Part shown: piece after piece, positions 26,665 to 35,455 of the stretch
How positions within the stretch are numbered: the first letter of the stretch is position 1
Layout of the letters: every line of letters starts with the position of its first letter
NCBI GenBank assembly: GCA_964442075.1
Contig: CAYTWH010000012.1
Location: 22,388 to 86,387, forward strand
Direction of reading: 5' to 3'
Length of the DNA stretch: 64,000 nt
Origin: CAYTAU01 sp964442075
Lineage (GTDB): Bacteria; Bacteroidota; Bacteroidia; Bacteroidales; CAYTAU01
Position numbers and translations under genes: made by a program
Notes under the pieces: generated by a model
Told to the model about the DNA's origin: nothing
The model's database searches: none
Seen by the model: the letters and a program-made list of their open reading frames with translations, nothing else

Positions 26665-29600
26665 TTATTCAAGTTCAACACTTAATCCCAATCCCTTTAG
26701 TTCATGTAATAATACATTAAATGATTCAGGTATTCCCGGGTTTGGCATATTGTTACCTTTTACAATGGATTCATAAGTTTTAGCTCTACCTATTACATCG
26801 TCAGATTTAACTGTAAGTATTTCCTGAAGAATGTTTGATGCTCCAAATGCCTCAAGTGCCCAAACCTCCATTTCACCAAACCTTTGACCTCCAAATTGAG
26901 CTTTACCACCAAGGGGTTGTTGAGTAATAAGTGAATATGGACCGATGGATCTTGCATGCATTTTATCATCTACCATATGCCCTAATTTAAGCATATATAT
27001 TATTCCAACAGTTGCTGGTTGGTCAAATCGTTCACCGGTACCACCGTCATATAAATAAGTTTTACCATATTTTGGGACACCTGCTTTTTCAGTATAATTA
27101 TTTATATCTTCAATTTTAGCACCATTGAAAATTGGTGTAGCAAATTTCAAATCAAGGTTTTTCCCTGCCCAACCCAGTACTGTTTCATATATTTGTCCTA
27201 AGTTCATTCTAGAAGGTACTCCAAGTGGATTTAATACGATATCAACAGGAGTTCCGTCTTCTAAAAATGGCATATCTTCAGCGCGAACAATTTTAGCAAC
27301 TATACCCTTGTTTCCATGTCTACCTGCCATTTTATCACCAACTTTAAGGACTCTTCGTTTTGCAATATAAACCTTTGCAAGTTGAATAATTCCTGTTGGA
27401 AGTTCATCTCCAATTGTTATGTTGAATTTTTTCCTTTTTGCTTCTCCCTCAATATCTTTTCTATGAATTAAGTAGTTATGTAATAGTCTTTTTATAATTT
27501 CATTTTTCTTTTTATCTGTAGTCCATCTTGATGGATTTATGTTTAGAAAATCAATACCTTGAAGCAATTTTAATGTGAACTTATTTCCTTTAGGGATAAT
27601 GCTAACATTGAAAAAATCTTTAACTCCTTGTGATGTTTTACCATTAACCAGTATAAATAATTTATCAATTAGCTTATTTGTTAACTCATCAATTTTATTA
27701 TTAGTCTCTTCATCAATTTTTGCTATTATTGGTTTTTCTGTAATTTTATGTTTTTTATCTTTTACAGACCTGGAGAATAATTTTTTATTAATAATTACGC
27801 CGTTTAACGAAGGAGAAGCTTTTAATGAAGCATCTTTTACATCACCTGCTTTATCTCCAAAAATAGCACGTAGTAGCTTTTCTTCGGGAGAAGGATCAGA
27901 TTCTCCTTTGGGAGTAATTTTTCCTATTAAAATATCTCCGGGAACAACAGAAGAACCAATTCTTACTACACCATTTTCATCAAGATTTTTAGTCGCTTCT
28001 TCGCTAACATTTGGAATGTCAGATGTTAACTCTTCTATTCCTCGTTTAGTATCCCTAACTTCCAGTTGATGTTCTTCAATGTGAATAGAGGTAAAAATAT
28101 CTTGATGTACAACTTTATCAGAAATAACGATTGCATCTTCAAAGTTATATCCTTTCCAAGGCATAAATGCTACCATTAGGTTTCTTCCTAATGCTAAATC
28201 GCCTTCTTTAGTTCCATAACCTTCGGTAAGAATATCTCCTTTTTCTACTCTGTCGCCCTTAGAAACAATAGGTCTAAGATTTAAACAAGTATTTTGATTT
28301 GTTTTGCGAAATTTAGAAATGGTATATTTTTTTATATCATCTTCAAAACTCACAAATTTTTCTTCTTCTGTTCTGGAATACCTTATTACTATTTCATCAG
28401 TATCAACATATTCAACAACACCATCATTTTCAGCAATTAAAAGCGACCTGGAATCTCTAGCAACTAATTTTTCAATACCTGTTCCAACAATGGGGGCTTC
28501 AGGTCGAATTAAAGGAACTGCCTGACGCATCATATTTGAACCCATTAATGCTCTATTTGCGTCATCATGTTCTAAAAATGGAATTAATGAAGCAGCAATT
28601 GAAGCAATTTGGTTTGGAGCAACATCCATTAAATCAACAGATTCTTTTTCTATTAAAGGATAATCTGCTTCGTGACGTGCTTTCACTTTTGGATTAATAA
28701 ACGCACCTTCTTTATCAATAGGTGCGTTTGCCTGTGCAATAATTTTTTCTTCTTCTTCTTCTGCACTTAAATATATAATTTCTTCGTTATTTAGATTTAC
28801 ATTTCCGGCTTCAACTTTTCTGTATGGAGTTTCTATAAAACCTAGTTCATTAATTTTTGCATATACACATAAAGAGGATATTAGTCCAATGTTTGGTCCT
28901 TCAGGAGTTTCAATTGGGCACAATCTGCCATAGTGTGTATAATGTACATCACGAACTTCGAATCCTGCTCTTTCTCTTGACAGTCCACCCGGACCTAAAG
29001 CAGACATTCTTCTTTTGTGTGTCATTTCAGCTAATGGATTTGTTTGATCCATAAATTGTGATAATGCGTTGGTTCCAAAAAAAGAATTAATAACTGATGA
29101 TAAAGTTTTGGAGTTGATAAGATCAATAGGTGTAAAAACTTCATTATCTCTTACGTTCATTCGTTCTTTAATAGTTCTAGCCATTCTGGCTAAACCTACT
29201 CCAAATTGATTATGTAATTGCTCGCCAACAGTTCTAACTCTTCTGTTACTTAAATGGTCAATATCATCAACATCAATTTTAGAATTAATTAGTTCAATTA
29301 AATACTTAATGATTTCAATAATATCTTCTTTAGTTAAAACTTTAATGTCCACTGATGTATCAAGTCCTAACTTTTTATTAATTCTATATCTTCCAACTTC
29401 ACCAAGATCATATCTTTTATTTGAGAAGAATAATTTGTCAATAACGTCTCTTGCAGTAGCCTCATCAGGTGGCTCCGAATTTCTTAACTGTCTGTAAATG
29501 TGTAGAACAGCTTCTTTTTCTGAATTACTTGGATCTTTTTGTAAAGTATTATAAATTATTGCAAAATCATTAATATTTTTATGTTCTTTATGTAATAAAA

Positions 29601-30477
29601 TTGTTTTTACTCCAGATTCTACAATAGTATCTATATGTCCTTTCTCAATAACTATTTCTCGGTCAATAACTATTTCATTTCTTTCAATTGAAACTACTTC
29701 ACCCGTATCTTCATCAACAAAATCCTCAATCCAAGATCTTAATACTCTGGCAGCAAGTTTTCTTCCAATTACTTTTTTCAGACCTGTTTTAGTAACTTTT
29801 ACTTCATCTGCGAGATCAAAAATCTCTAATATATCTTTATCGCTTTCATAGCCAATAGCCCTCAATAATGTTGTAACAGGTAATTTCTTTTTACGGTCAA
29901 TGTATGCGTACATTACATTGTTTATATCCGTTGCAAATTCAATCCAAGAACCTCTAAATGGAATTACTCTTGCAGAATATAATTTTGTGCCATTTGCATG
30001 CACACTTTGTCCAAAGAATACTCCCGGAGAACGATGTAATTGTGATACAATAACTCTTTCAGCACCATTTATTACAAATGTACCTCTTGGAGTCATATAA
30101 GGGATTGTTCCAAGATAAACATCTTGTATTACAGTATCAAAATCTTCATGTTCAGGATCAGTACAGTATAATCTTACTTTTGCTTTTAAAGGGACACTAT
30201 ATGACAAACCCCTTTCTATACATTCTTCAATTTTATATCTTGGTGGATCAACAAAATAATCAATAAACTCCAATACAAAATTATTTCTTGTATCTGTAAT
30301 TGGAAAATTTTCATTGAAAACCTTAAACAAGCCTTCGTCTTTTCTTTTTTCCGGAGTTGTTTCTAATTGAAAAAAATCTGCAAATGATTTTAATTGAATA
30401 TCTAAAAAATCAGGATATTCTAATTGATTTTTTATTGATGCAAAAGATATGCGTTCTTTTAAATTATTTGAAGCCAT
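26665..30477 (-). CDS. rpoB: RNA polymerase beta subunit
   Basis: A 1270-residue beta subunit. The rifampicin-binding cluster is readable: LSQFMDQTNPLAEMTHKRRM followed by SALGPGGLSRERAGFEVRD. The usual sensitive-type D, H and S residues (E. coli D516, H526, S531) are all present, so no classical rifampicin resistance change is seen. GRLCPIETPEGPNIGLI, KVGDKMAGRHGNKGIV and the C-terminal GGKAQFGGQRFGEMEVWALEAFGA are standard. It is preceded by a hairpin after rplL that may reduce read-through. Confidence 0.99.
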   Translation of the reverse strand: MASNNLKERISFASIKNQLEYPDFLDIQLKSFADFFQLETTPEKRKDEGLFKVFNENFPITDTRNNFVLEFIDYFVDPPRYKIEECIERGLSYSVPLKAKVRLYCTDPEHEDFDTVIQDVYLGTIPYMTPRGTFVINGAERVIVSQLHRSPGVFFGQSVHANGTKLYSARVIPFRGSWIEFATDINNVMYAYIDRKKKLPVTTLLRAIGYESDKDILEIFDLADEVKVTKTGLKKVIGRKLAARVLRSWIEDFVDEDTGEVVSIERNEIVIDREIVIEKGHIDTIVESGVKTILLHKEHKNINDFAIIYNTLQKDPSNSEKEAVLHIYRQLRNSEPPDEATARDVIDKLFFSNKRYDLGEVGRYRINKKLGLDTSVDIKVLTKEDIIEIIKYLIELINSKIDVDDIDHLSNRRVRTVGEQLHNQFGVGLARMARTIKERMNVRDNEVFTPIDLINSKTLSSVINSFFGTNALSQFMDQTNPLAEMTHKRRMSALGPGGLSRERAGFEVRDVHYTHYGRLCPIETPEGPNIGLISSLCVYAKINELGFIETPYRKVEAGNVNLNNEEIIYLSAEEEEEKIIAQANAPIDKEGAFINPKVKARHEADYPLIEKESVDLMDVAPNQIASIAASLIPFLEHDDANRALMGSNMMRQAVPLIRPEAPIVGTGIEKLVARDSRSLLIAENDGVVEYVDTDEIVIRYSRTEEEKFVSFEDDIKKYTISKFRKTNQNTCLNLRPIVSKGDRVEKGDILTEGYGTKEGDLALGRNLMVAFMPWKGYNFEDAIVISDKVVHQDIFTSIHIEEHQLEVRDTKRGIEELTSDIPNVSEEATKNLDENGVVRIGSSVVPGDILIGKITPKGESDPSPEEKLLRAIFGDKAGDVKDASLKASPSLNGVIINKKLFSRSVKDKKHKITEKPIIAKIDEETNNKIDELTNKLIDKLFILVNGKTSQGVKDFFNVSIIPKGNKFTLKLLQGIDFLNINPSRWTTDKKKNEIIKRLLHNYLIHRKDIEGEAKRKKFNITIGDELPTGIIQLAKVYIAKRRVLKVGDKMAGRHGNKGIVAKIVRAEDMPFLEDGTPVDIVLNPLGVPSRMNLGQIYETVLGWAGKNLDLKFATPIFNGAKIEDINNYTEKAGVPKYGKTYLYDGGTGERFDQPATVGIIYMLKLGHMVDDKMHARSIGPYSLITQQPLGGKAQFGGQRFGEMEVWALEAFGASNILQEILTVKSDDVIGRAKTYESIVKGNNMPNPGIPESFNVLLHELKGLGLSVELE

Positions 30478-30524
30478 TTTTTATAGTTAATTAATGAACT
30501 TAAAAAAAATATATAACAACAAAA

Positions 30525-30551
30525 GGCTTAGAGTTAATTTAACTCTAAACC
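30525..30551 (-). terminator. Partial terminator/attenuator hairpin between rplL and rpoB
   Basis: On the minus strand the RNA reads GGTTTAGAGTTAA / TTAACTCTAAGCC with a minimal loop, followed by TTTTGTTG. It sits in the 101-bp rplL-rpoB gap, where many bacteria have an attenuator or an RNase processing site that sets the ribosomal protein to polymerase ratio. The U-tract is short, so partial termination or processing is more likely than full termination. Confidence 0.65.
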
Positions 30552-30578
30552 TGTATAAAAATTTAATATAGGAAATAC

Positions 30579-30956
30579 CTATTTAAGTTCAACTTCGGCT
30601 CCTGCTTCTTCTAATTTAGCTTTTAATGATTCAGCTTCATCTTTTGAAACTCCTTCTTTAACTGCTTTAGGTGCAGCATCAACAAGAGCTTTTGCCTCTT
30701 TAAGACCTAACCCCGTTAATTCTTTAACTAATTTAACTATTTGTAATTTTGCTCCACCTGGGTGATTCAACATTACATTAAATTGTGTTTTTTCTGCTTC
30801 TTCACCGTTTTCTGTTCCAGCAGCAGGTCCTGCCACAACTGCAGCCGCAGCCGCAGGTTCAATACCATATTCTTCTTTTAATATATCAGCTAATTCATTA
30901 ACATCTTTAACTGTTAAATTAACTAATTCATCTGCTAGCTTTTTTAAATCTGCCAT
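30579..30956 (-). CDS. rplL: Ribosomal protein L7/L12
   Basis: A 125-residue stalk protein of the large ribosomal subunit that recruits translation factors. The N-terminal dimerisation helix region (LKKLADELVNLTVKDVNELADILKEEYGI) is followed by an alanine-rich hinge (AAAAAVVAGPAAG) and the factor-binding C-terminal domain (FNVMLNHPGGAKLQIVKLVKE, LGLKEAKALVDAAPKAVKEGVSKDEA). It lies 24 bp after rplJ, in the normal order. Confidence 0.98.
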   Translation of the reverse strand: MADLKKLADELVNLTVKDVNELADILKEEYGIEPAAAAAVVAGPAAGTENGEEAEKTQFNVMLNHPGGAKLQIVKLVKELTGLGLKEAKALVDAAPKAVKEGVSKDEAESLKAKLEEAGAEVELK

Positions 30957-30980
30957 TTTAAAAATTTTAAAAATTAAAAA

Positions 30981-31502
30981 TTATTCTTTTTTATTTGAAA
31001 GTGTTTTAATAACACCTGTAATAATGTTTGATCCAGACTGTAAAGAAGACATAACATTTTTTAATGGAGATTGTAATAATAAAATAATGTCTCCAATAAT
31101 TTCTTCTTTAGACTTAATACTTGCTAAAACATCAAGTTGTTCATCTCCAATATAAAATCCTTTTTCAACAAAAGCAGCTTTTAATATTGGATTTTTGTTT
31201 GTTTTTCTAAACTCTTTAATAAGTTTAGCTGGAACGCTTCCTGTTTCAGATAACATTAATGAAGTATGACCTTTTAAAACATCATATATTTCTTTAAAAT
31301 CATCTTCAACTTTATTGAAAGCTAATTCCAATAATGTATTTTTAACAACAATTAGTTTTACTTCTTTCTCAAAACAATTTCTTCTTAATTTCCCAGTATC
31401 TTCAGCATTAAGTTCGCCAATATCAACTAAGTAAATATGATTTGAGGTATTAATTTTTTCTGTCAAACCATCAACAAGAGCACTTTTTTGATCTCTATTC
31501 AT
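30981..31502 (-). CDS. rplJ: Ribosomal protein L10
   Basis: A 173-residue L10, which anchors L7/L12 dimers to the 50S stalk. Recognised by the opening MNRDQKSALVDGLTEKINTSNHIYLVDI, the central LRRNCFEKEVKLIVVKNTLLELAF and the C-terminal helix that binds L12. It follows rplA by 16 bp. The rplJ leader gap is too short for the long L10-binding leader seen in enterobacteria, so autoregulation, if any, must act elsewhere in the operon. Confidence 0.98.
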   Translation of the reverse strand: MNRDQKSALVDGLTEKINTSNHIYLVDIGELNAEDTGKLRRNCFEKEVKLIVVKNTLLELAFNKVEDDFKEIYDVLKGHTSLMLSETGSVPAKLIKEFRKTNKNPILKAAFVEKGFYIGDEQLDVLASIKSKEEIIGDIILLLQSPLKNVMSSLQSGSNIITGVIKTLSNKKE

Positions 31503-31518
31503 AACTTAATAATGTTAA

Positions 31519-32211
31519 TTAATCAATTAATTTAGGATCAATTCTTAATCCTGGGCTCATAGTACTTGACATGTAAATACTTTTCATATAAGTACCTTTT
31601 GAAGCAGTTGGCTTTAATTTAATAATTGTATTTATTAATTCACGTGCATTATCTTCAATTTTATTTGAATCGAACGAAGCTTTTCCGATGCTTGCATGAA
31701 TAATACCATACTTATCAACTTTAAAATCAATTTTCCCTGCCTTTACTTCTTGCACTGCTTTACCAATTTCCATTGTTACAGTACCACTTTTGGGATTAGG
31801 CATTAATCCACGAGGGCCTAATACTTTGCCTAATTTACCAACTTTTGCCATTACTGATGGCATAGTGATAATTACATCAACATCGATCCATCCTTTTTGA
31901 ATTTTTTCAATGAATTCATCTAAACCAACAAAATCAGCACCAGCAGATTTTGCTTCTTCTTCTTTTTCAGGAGTACAAAGTACTAATACTTTGATCTTTT
32001 TTCCTGTTCCATGGGGTAAAGTAACAATCCCGCGAACCATTTGATTGGCTTTTCTTGGGTCTACCCCTAATCGAATGTTTAAATCAATTGATGAATCGAA
32101 TTTTGTTGTAGTAATTTCTTTCACTAATTTGGAAGCATCAACCAAAGGATATGATTTCCCTTGATCTATTTTTTCTATTACATTTTTTCTGTTTTTTGAC
32201 AATTTGCCCAT
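31519..32211 (-). CDS. rplA: Ribosomal protein L1
   Basis: A 230-residue L1 protein of the mobile L1 stalk near the E site. Family motifs: VRGIVTLPHGTGKKIKVLVL, MPSVMAKVGKLGKVLGPRGLMPNPKSGTVT and the C-terminal STMSPGLRIDPKLID. It lies between rplK and rplJ with short gaps, as in nearly all bacteria. L1 commonly represses its own operon by binding mRNA, but I could not identify a mimic site by eye. Confidence 0.98.
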   Translation of the reverse strand: MGKLSKNRKNVIEKIDQGKSYPLVDASKLVKEITTTKFDSSIDLNIRLGVDPRKANQMVRGIVTLPHGTGKKIKVLVLCTPEKEEEAKSAGADFVGLDEFIEKIQKGWIDVDVIITMPSVMAKVGKLGKVLGPRGLMPNPKSGTVTMEIGKAVQEVKAGKIDFKVDKYGIIHASIGKASFDSNKIEDNARELINTIIKLKPTASKGTYMKSIYMSSTMSPGLRIDPKLID

Positions 32212-32234
32212 CTTTCTAATAATTAAAAGTTTGT

Positions 32235-32678
32235 TTATTCATTAAATGGCGCTTTCCCCTTAACAACAATTCCGGCACTTCTTGCTGTTCCAGCAACCAT
32301 TTTCATCCCTGCTTCTACAGTAAAAGCATTTAGGTCTGGCATTTTATTTTCTGCAATTTCTCTTATTTGATCCCAAGTTACTGTTCCAACTTTTTCTCTA
32401 TTAGATTCAGGTGAACCAGACTTTACGTTTGCAGCTTCAAGTACTTGAATCGCAGCAGGTGGAGTTTTAATTATAAAGCTGAAAGATTTATCAGCATATA
32501 CAGAAATAACAACAGGTAAAACTTTTCCTGCTTGTTTTTGAGTTTTTGAATTAAATTGTTTGCAAAACTCCATAATATTTACCCCTTTAGCACCTAATGC
32601 AGGTCCAACTGGCGGGGAAGGATTTGCAGCTCCTCCTCTGATTTGTAATTTTATAATTCCGTCAACAACTTTAGCCAT
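32235..32678 (-). CDS. rplK: Ribosomal protein L11
   Basis: A 147-residue L11, part of the GTPase-associated centre that binds 23S rRNA helices 43/44. Motifs: IKLQIRGGAANPSPPVGPALGAKGVNIMEFCKQFN and the C-terminal GTARSAGIVVKG. The start 12 bp after nusG is unambiguous. It is the target region for stringent-response sensing by RelA in other bacteria; nothing unusual is seen here. Confidence 0.98.
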   Translation of the reverse strand: MAKVVDGIIKLQIRGGAANPSPPVGPALGAKGVNIMEFCKQFNSKTQKQAGKVLPVVISVYADKSFSFIIKTPPAAIQVLEAANVKSGSPESNREKVGTVTWDQIREIAENKMPDLNAFTVEAGMKMVAGTARSAGIVVKGKAPFNE

Positions 32679-32689
32679 ATTAAAATATT

Positions 32690-33238
32690 TTATTCTTTTT
32701 CAACTTGCATAAAACTTAATTCTAATGGAGTTTTTCTTCCAAAGATCTTAACCATAACCTTTAATTTTTTCTTTTCATCATTTACTTCTTCAATAATACC
32801 AGAAAAACTATTAAATGGTCCATCAACAACTTTAACTTGTTCTCCAACAAAGAATGGAATGTTAATTTCCTCATCACTATTGGCCAACTCATCAACTTTC
32901 CCCAAAATCCTGTTTGCTTCAGACGTTCTTAATGGAGATGGTTTGCCTCCTTTTTCAGTTCCTAAAAAGCCAATAACTCCTGTAACATTTTTTATAATAT
33001 GTTCGACTTCTCCTCCAAGTAATGTTTCCATTAAAATATATCCGGGGTAAAAATTTCTTTCTTTACTTATTTTTTTCCCGTTTCTAATTTGGTATATTTT
33101 TTCTGTAGGGATTAATACCTGAGAAACATAGTCTTGCATGTTTAATCTTGCAATTTCTGATTCTATGTAGTCTTTGATTTTTTTTTCTTTACCACTTAAA
33201 ACCCTAATAACATACCATTTTTTAACGGAGTCAGCCAT
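32690..33238 (-). CDS. nusG: Transcription termination/antitermination factor NusG
   Basis: A 182-residue NusG. The N-terminal NGN domain opens with KKWYVIRVLSGKEKKIKDYIE and has the ERNFYPGYILMETLL motif. The C-terminal KOW domain is VGEQVKVVDGPFNSFSGIIEEVNDEKKKLKVMVKIFGRKTPLELSF. It binds RNA polymerase and couples transcription to translation or Rho. It lies between secE and rplK, the universal position. Confidence 0.98.
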   Translation of the reverse strand: MADSVKKWYVIRVLSGKEKKIKDYIESEIARLNMQDYVSQVLIPTEKIYQIRNGKKISKERNFYPGYILMETLLGGEVEHIIKNVTGVIGFLGTEKGGKPSPLRTSEANRILGKVDELANSDEEINIPFFVGEQVKVVDGPFNSFSGIIEEVNDEKKKLKVMVKIFGRKTPLELSFMQVEKE

Positions 33239-33257
33239 TATTATACCTTAATAATTT

Positions 33258-33452
33258 TTAATAAAACATTTTATAAAATATGTGCATTAGATTATCAAAA
33301 CTATAATCCATTAAAAAAATGACAAATGCAATAATAAGTGTTGCTATTCCAACTAAAACAGCACTATTCTGCAATTCTTTCCAAGTTGGCCATGAAACCT
33401 TATGAACCAATTCATTGTATGTTTCTTCAAAATATACTTTTATTTTTGCCAT
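33258..33452 (-). CDS. secE: Preprotein translocase subunit SecE
   Basis: A 64-residue single-spanning membrane protein of the SecYEG channel. The amphipathic helix (YFEETYNELVHKVSWPTWKELQNSA) contains the conserved VSWPTW, and one transmembrane helix follows (VLVGIATLIIAFVIFLMDYSF). The short single-helix form is typical outside gamma-proteobacteria. It is flanked by tRNA-Trp upstream and nusG downstream. Confidence 0.97.
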   Translation of the reverse strand: MAKIKVYFEETYNELVHKVSWPTWKELQNSAVLVGIATLIIAFVIFLMDYSFDNLMHIFYKMFY

Positions 33453-33471
33453 TTTCTATCCTTTTGTTATG

Positions 33472-33544
33472 CACGGGAGGAGCGACTCGAACGCCCGACA
33501 CCTGGTTTTGGAGACCAGTGCTCTGCCAACTGAGCTACACCCGT
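33472..33544 (-). tRNA. tRNA-Trp (anticodon CCA)
   Basis: A 73-nt cloverleaf on the minus strand between tuf and secE. The anticodon loop is CTCCAAA within the stem CTGGT/ACCAG. The acceptor stem ACGGGTG / CTCCCGT has one U-U mismatch at 6-67. The T-loop is TTCGAGT. This tuf-trnW-secE order is the usual one. Confidence 0.97.
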
Positions 33545-33608
33545 TTATAAAATATATAAATTTGTCAGAAATTTTTTCTGACAAATTTAATATAAGATTA
33601 TAAAAATA

Positions 33609-34796
33609 TTATTCGATAATCTCTATAATTTGCCCTGCACCAACAGTTCTTCCACCTTCACGTATTGCAAAACGTAATCCAACATTACAAGCAACAGGAG
33701 TAATTAATTCAACTGTAATTGTAACATTATCGCCTGGCATTACCATTTCAACACCTTCGGGTAATTTAATGTTACCGGTAACATCAAGTGTTCTAATGTA
33801 GAATTGTGGACGATAATCATTATGAAATGGAGTATGACGACCACCTTCTTCTTTTTTCAAAACATAAACTTCGGCCTTAACTTTTGTATGAGGTTTAATC
33901 GAACCTGGTTTTGCAATAACCATTCCCCTCTTAATTTCTTTCTTGTCAACACCACGTAATAATAAACCTACATTATCTCCAGCTTCACCTCTGTCTAATA
34001 TTTTTCTAAACATTTCAACACCTGTACATACAGTTTTACGACCTTCTGCACCTAAGCCAATAAGATGAATTTCATCTCCGGTGTTAACAATACCTGTTTC
34101 TATTCTACCTGTAGCAACAGTTCCACGACCTGTAATTGAGAATACATCCTCAACAGGTAATAAAAATGGTTTTTCGTTATCTCTAGGAGGAACCGGTATC
34201 CATTCGTCAACAGCTGCCATAAGTTCAATAACTTTTTCAACCCATTTTTCTTCTCCATTCATTGCACCAAGTGCAGATCCTAGAATAACAGGGGTATTGT
34301 CACCATCGAATTCATAAAAACTTAGAAGTTCTCTAATTTCCATTTCAACTAGTTCAATCATCTCTTCGTCATCAACCATGTCAACTTTGTTTAAGAAAAC
34401 AACAATTTTAGGTACATTTACCTGACGAGCTAAAAGAATATGCTCTCTAGTTTGAGGCATAGGACCATCTGTTCCTGCTACAACCAATATTGCGCCATCC
34501 ATTTGAGCAGCACCTGTAACCATGTTTTTCACATAGTCAGCGTGACCAGGACAGTCAACGTGAGCATAATGACGATTTTCTGTTTCATACTCAACGTGCG
34601 CAGTGTTAATAGTAATACCTCTTGCTTTTTCTTCCGGAGCATTGTCAATGGAATCAAAATCTATTGCAGTTGCTAAACCTTTTCCAGCCATGATCTTAGT
34701 TATAGCAGATGTCAATGTAGTTTTTCCATGATCAACATGCCCAATAGTACCAATATTTACGTGCGGTTTGGTTCTTTGAAATTTTTCTTTTGCCAT
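33609..34796 (-). CDS. tuf: Elongation factor Tu
   Basis: A 395-residue GTPase that delivers aminoacyl-tRNA to the ribosome. The P-loop GHVDHGKT is at 19-26, followed by the switch I region ARGITINTAHVEYETENRHYAHVDCPGHADYVKNM and the guanine-specific NKVD. Domains 2 and 3 include FSITGRGTVATGRIETG and GGRTVGAGQIIEIIE. It is flanked by tRNA-Thr(GGT) upstream and tRNA-Trp downstream. It is the only tuf copy in the window. Confidence 0.99.
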   Translation of the reverse strand: MAKEKFQRTKPHVNIGTIGHVDHGKTTLTSAITKIMAGKGLATAIDFDSIDNAPEEKARGITINTAHVEYETENRHYAHVDCPGHADYVKNMVTGAAQMDGAILVVAGTDGPMPQTREHILLARQVNVPKIVVFLNKVDMVDDEEMIELVEMEIRELLSFYEFDGDNTPVILGSALGAMNGEEKWVEKVIELMAAVDEWIPVPPRDNEKPFLLPVEDVFSITGRGTVATGRIETGIVNTGDEIHLIGLGAEGRKTVCTGVEMFRKILDRGEAGDNVGLLLRGVDKKEIKRGMVIAKPGSIKPHTKVKAEVYVLKKEEGGRHTPFHNDYRPQFYIRTLDVTGNIKLPEGVEMVMPGDNVTITVELITPVACNVGLRFAIREGGRTVGAGQIIEIIE

Positions 34797-34843
34797 GATT
34801 TTATTTATTATATATTCAAAAATTAAAAAACATTTTTACTTCG

Positions 34844-34915
<72 letters not shown>

Positions 34916-34924
34916 TTGATGTAG

Positions 34925-34997
34925 AGCGGGAGACGAGACTCGAACTCGCGACCTTCAGCTTGGAAGGCTGAAGCTCTACCAACTGAGCTACTCCCGC
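34925..34997 (-). tRNA. tRNA-Gly (anticodon TCC)
   Basis: A 73-nt cloverleaf with acceptor GCGGGAG / CTCCCGC, all seven pairs matched. Anticodon loop CTTCCAA in a TCAGC/GCTGA stem; T-loop TTCGAGT. It is separated by 9 bases from tRNA-Thr(GGT). Confidence 0.97.
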
Positions 34998-35010
34998 TTT
35001 TTATTTAAAG

Positions 35011-35093
35011 TGGGGAGAGCAGGATTCGAACCTACGAAGGCGTACGCCAGCAGAGTTACAGTCTGCCCCAGTTGGCCACTTTGGTATCTCCCC
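35011..35093 (-). tRNA. tRNA-Tyr (anticodon GTA)
   Basis: An 83-nt class II tRNA with a long variable arm. Acceptor GGGGAGA / TCTCCCC with discriminator A; anticodon loop CTGTAAC in a GCAGA/TCTGC stem; T-loop TTCGAAT. Its position between tRNA-Thr(TGT) and tRNA-Gly is the usual Bacteroidota order. Confidence 0.97.
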
Positions 35094-35108
35094 CTAAAAA
35101 CAAACATG

Positions 35109-35182
35109 AGCCGGTGGAGGGATTCGAACCCACGACCTGCTGATTACAAATCAGCTGCTCTGACCAACTGAGCTACACTGGC
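35109..35182 (-). tRNA. tRNA-Thr (anticodon TGT)
   Basis: A 74-nt tRNA opening the cluster. Anticodon loop TTTGTAA in a perfect GCTGA/TCAGC stem. The acceptor GCCAGTG / CACCGGC has an A-C mismatch at 4-69, and the T-stem GTGGG / CCCTC has a T-T mismatch at 50-64. It is otherwise complete, with discriminator T. Probably functional but structurally weakened. Confidence 0.92.
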
Positions 35183-35227
35183 CTGATAAAGAACGTGCTA
35201 CAAATTTCCATTTAAAAAAATGGTCTG

Positions 35228-35257
35228 CAAAGATATACAAATTTTAATTAACGCAAA
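35228..35257 (-). promoter_or_regulatory. Promoter of the tRNA-tuf-secE-rpl-rpo operon
   Basis: On the minus strand a TTTG -33 box (35254-35257) and a TATCTTTG -7 box (35228-35235) are 18 bases apart and followed by CAGACC. It lies about 45 bp before tRNA-Thr(TGT), the right place for the transcript start of the cluster. Confidence 0.75.
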
Positions 35258-35455
35258 AATAATATGATATTTTTTTGAATTTTTGAAAATGTTAAACATA
35301 GAGTATTAACACTATTTTTGTAAACAATATCAATTGGATAAATTGTCTTGATTTTCGGGGTTAAATATAGTCAAATTTAATTAGACTATTTTTATAGCAT
35401 TTTTAACTATATTTTGATATAGTATTGGGATTAACTACTGTGTATATTGAATAAG

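Noticed and set aside
29000..29150. Possible rifampicin-resistance changes in rpoB
   Set aside because: The cluster has the sensitive-type D, H and S residues; nothing unusual is visible.
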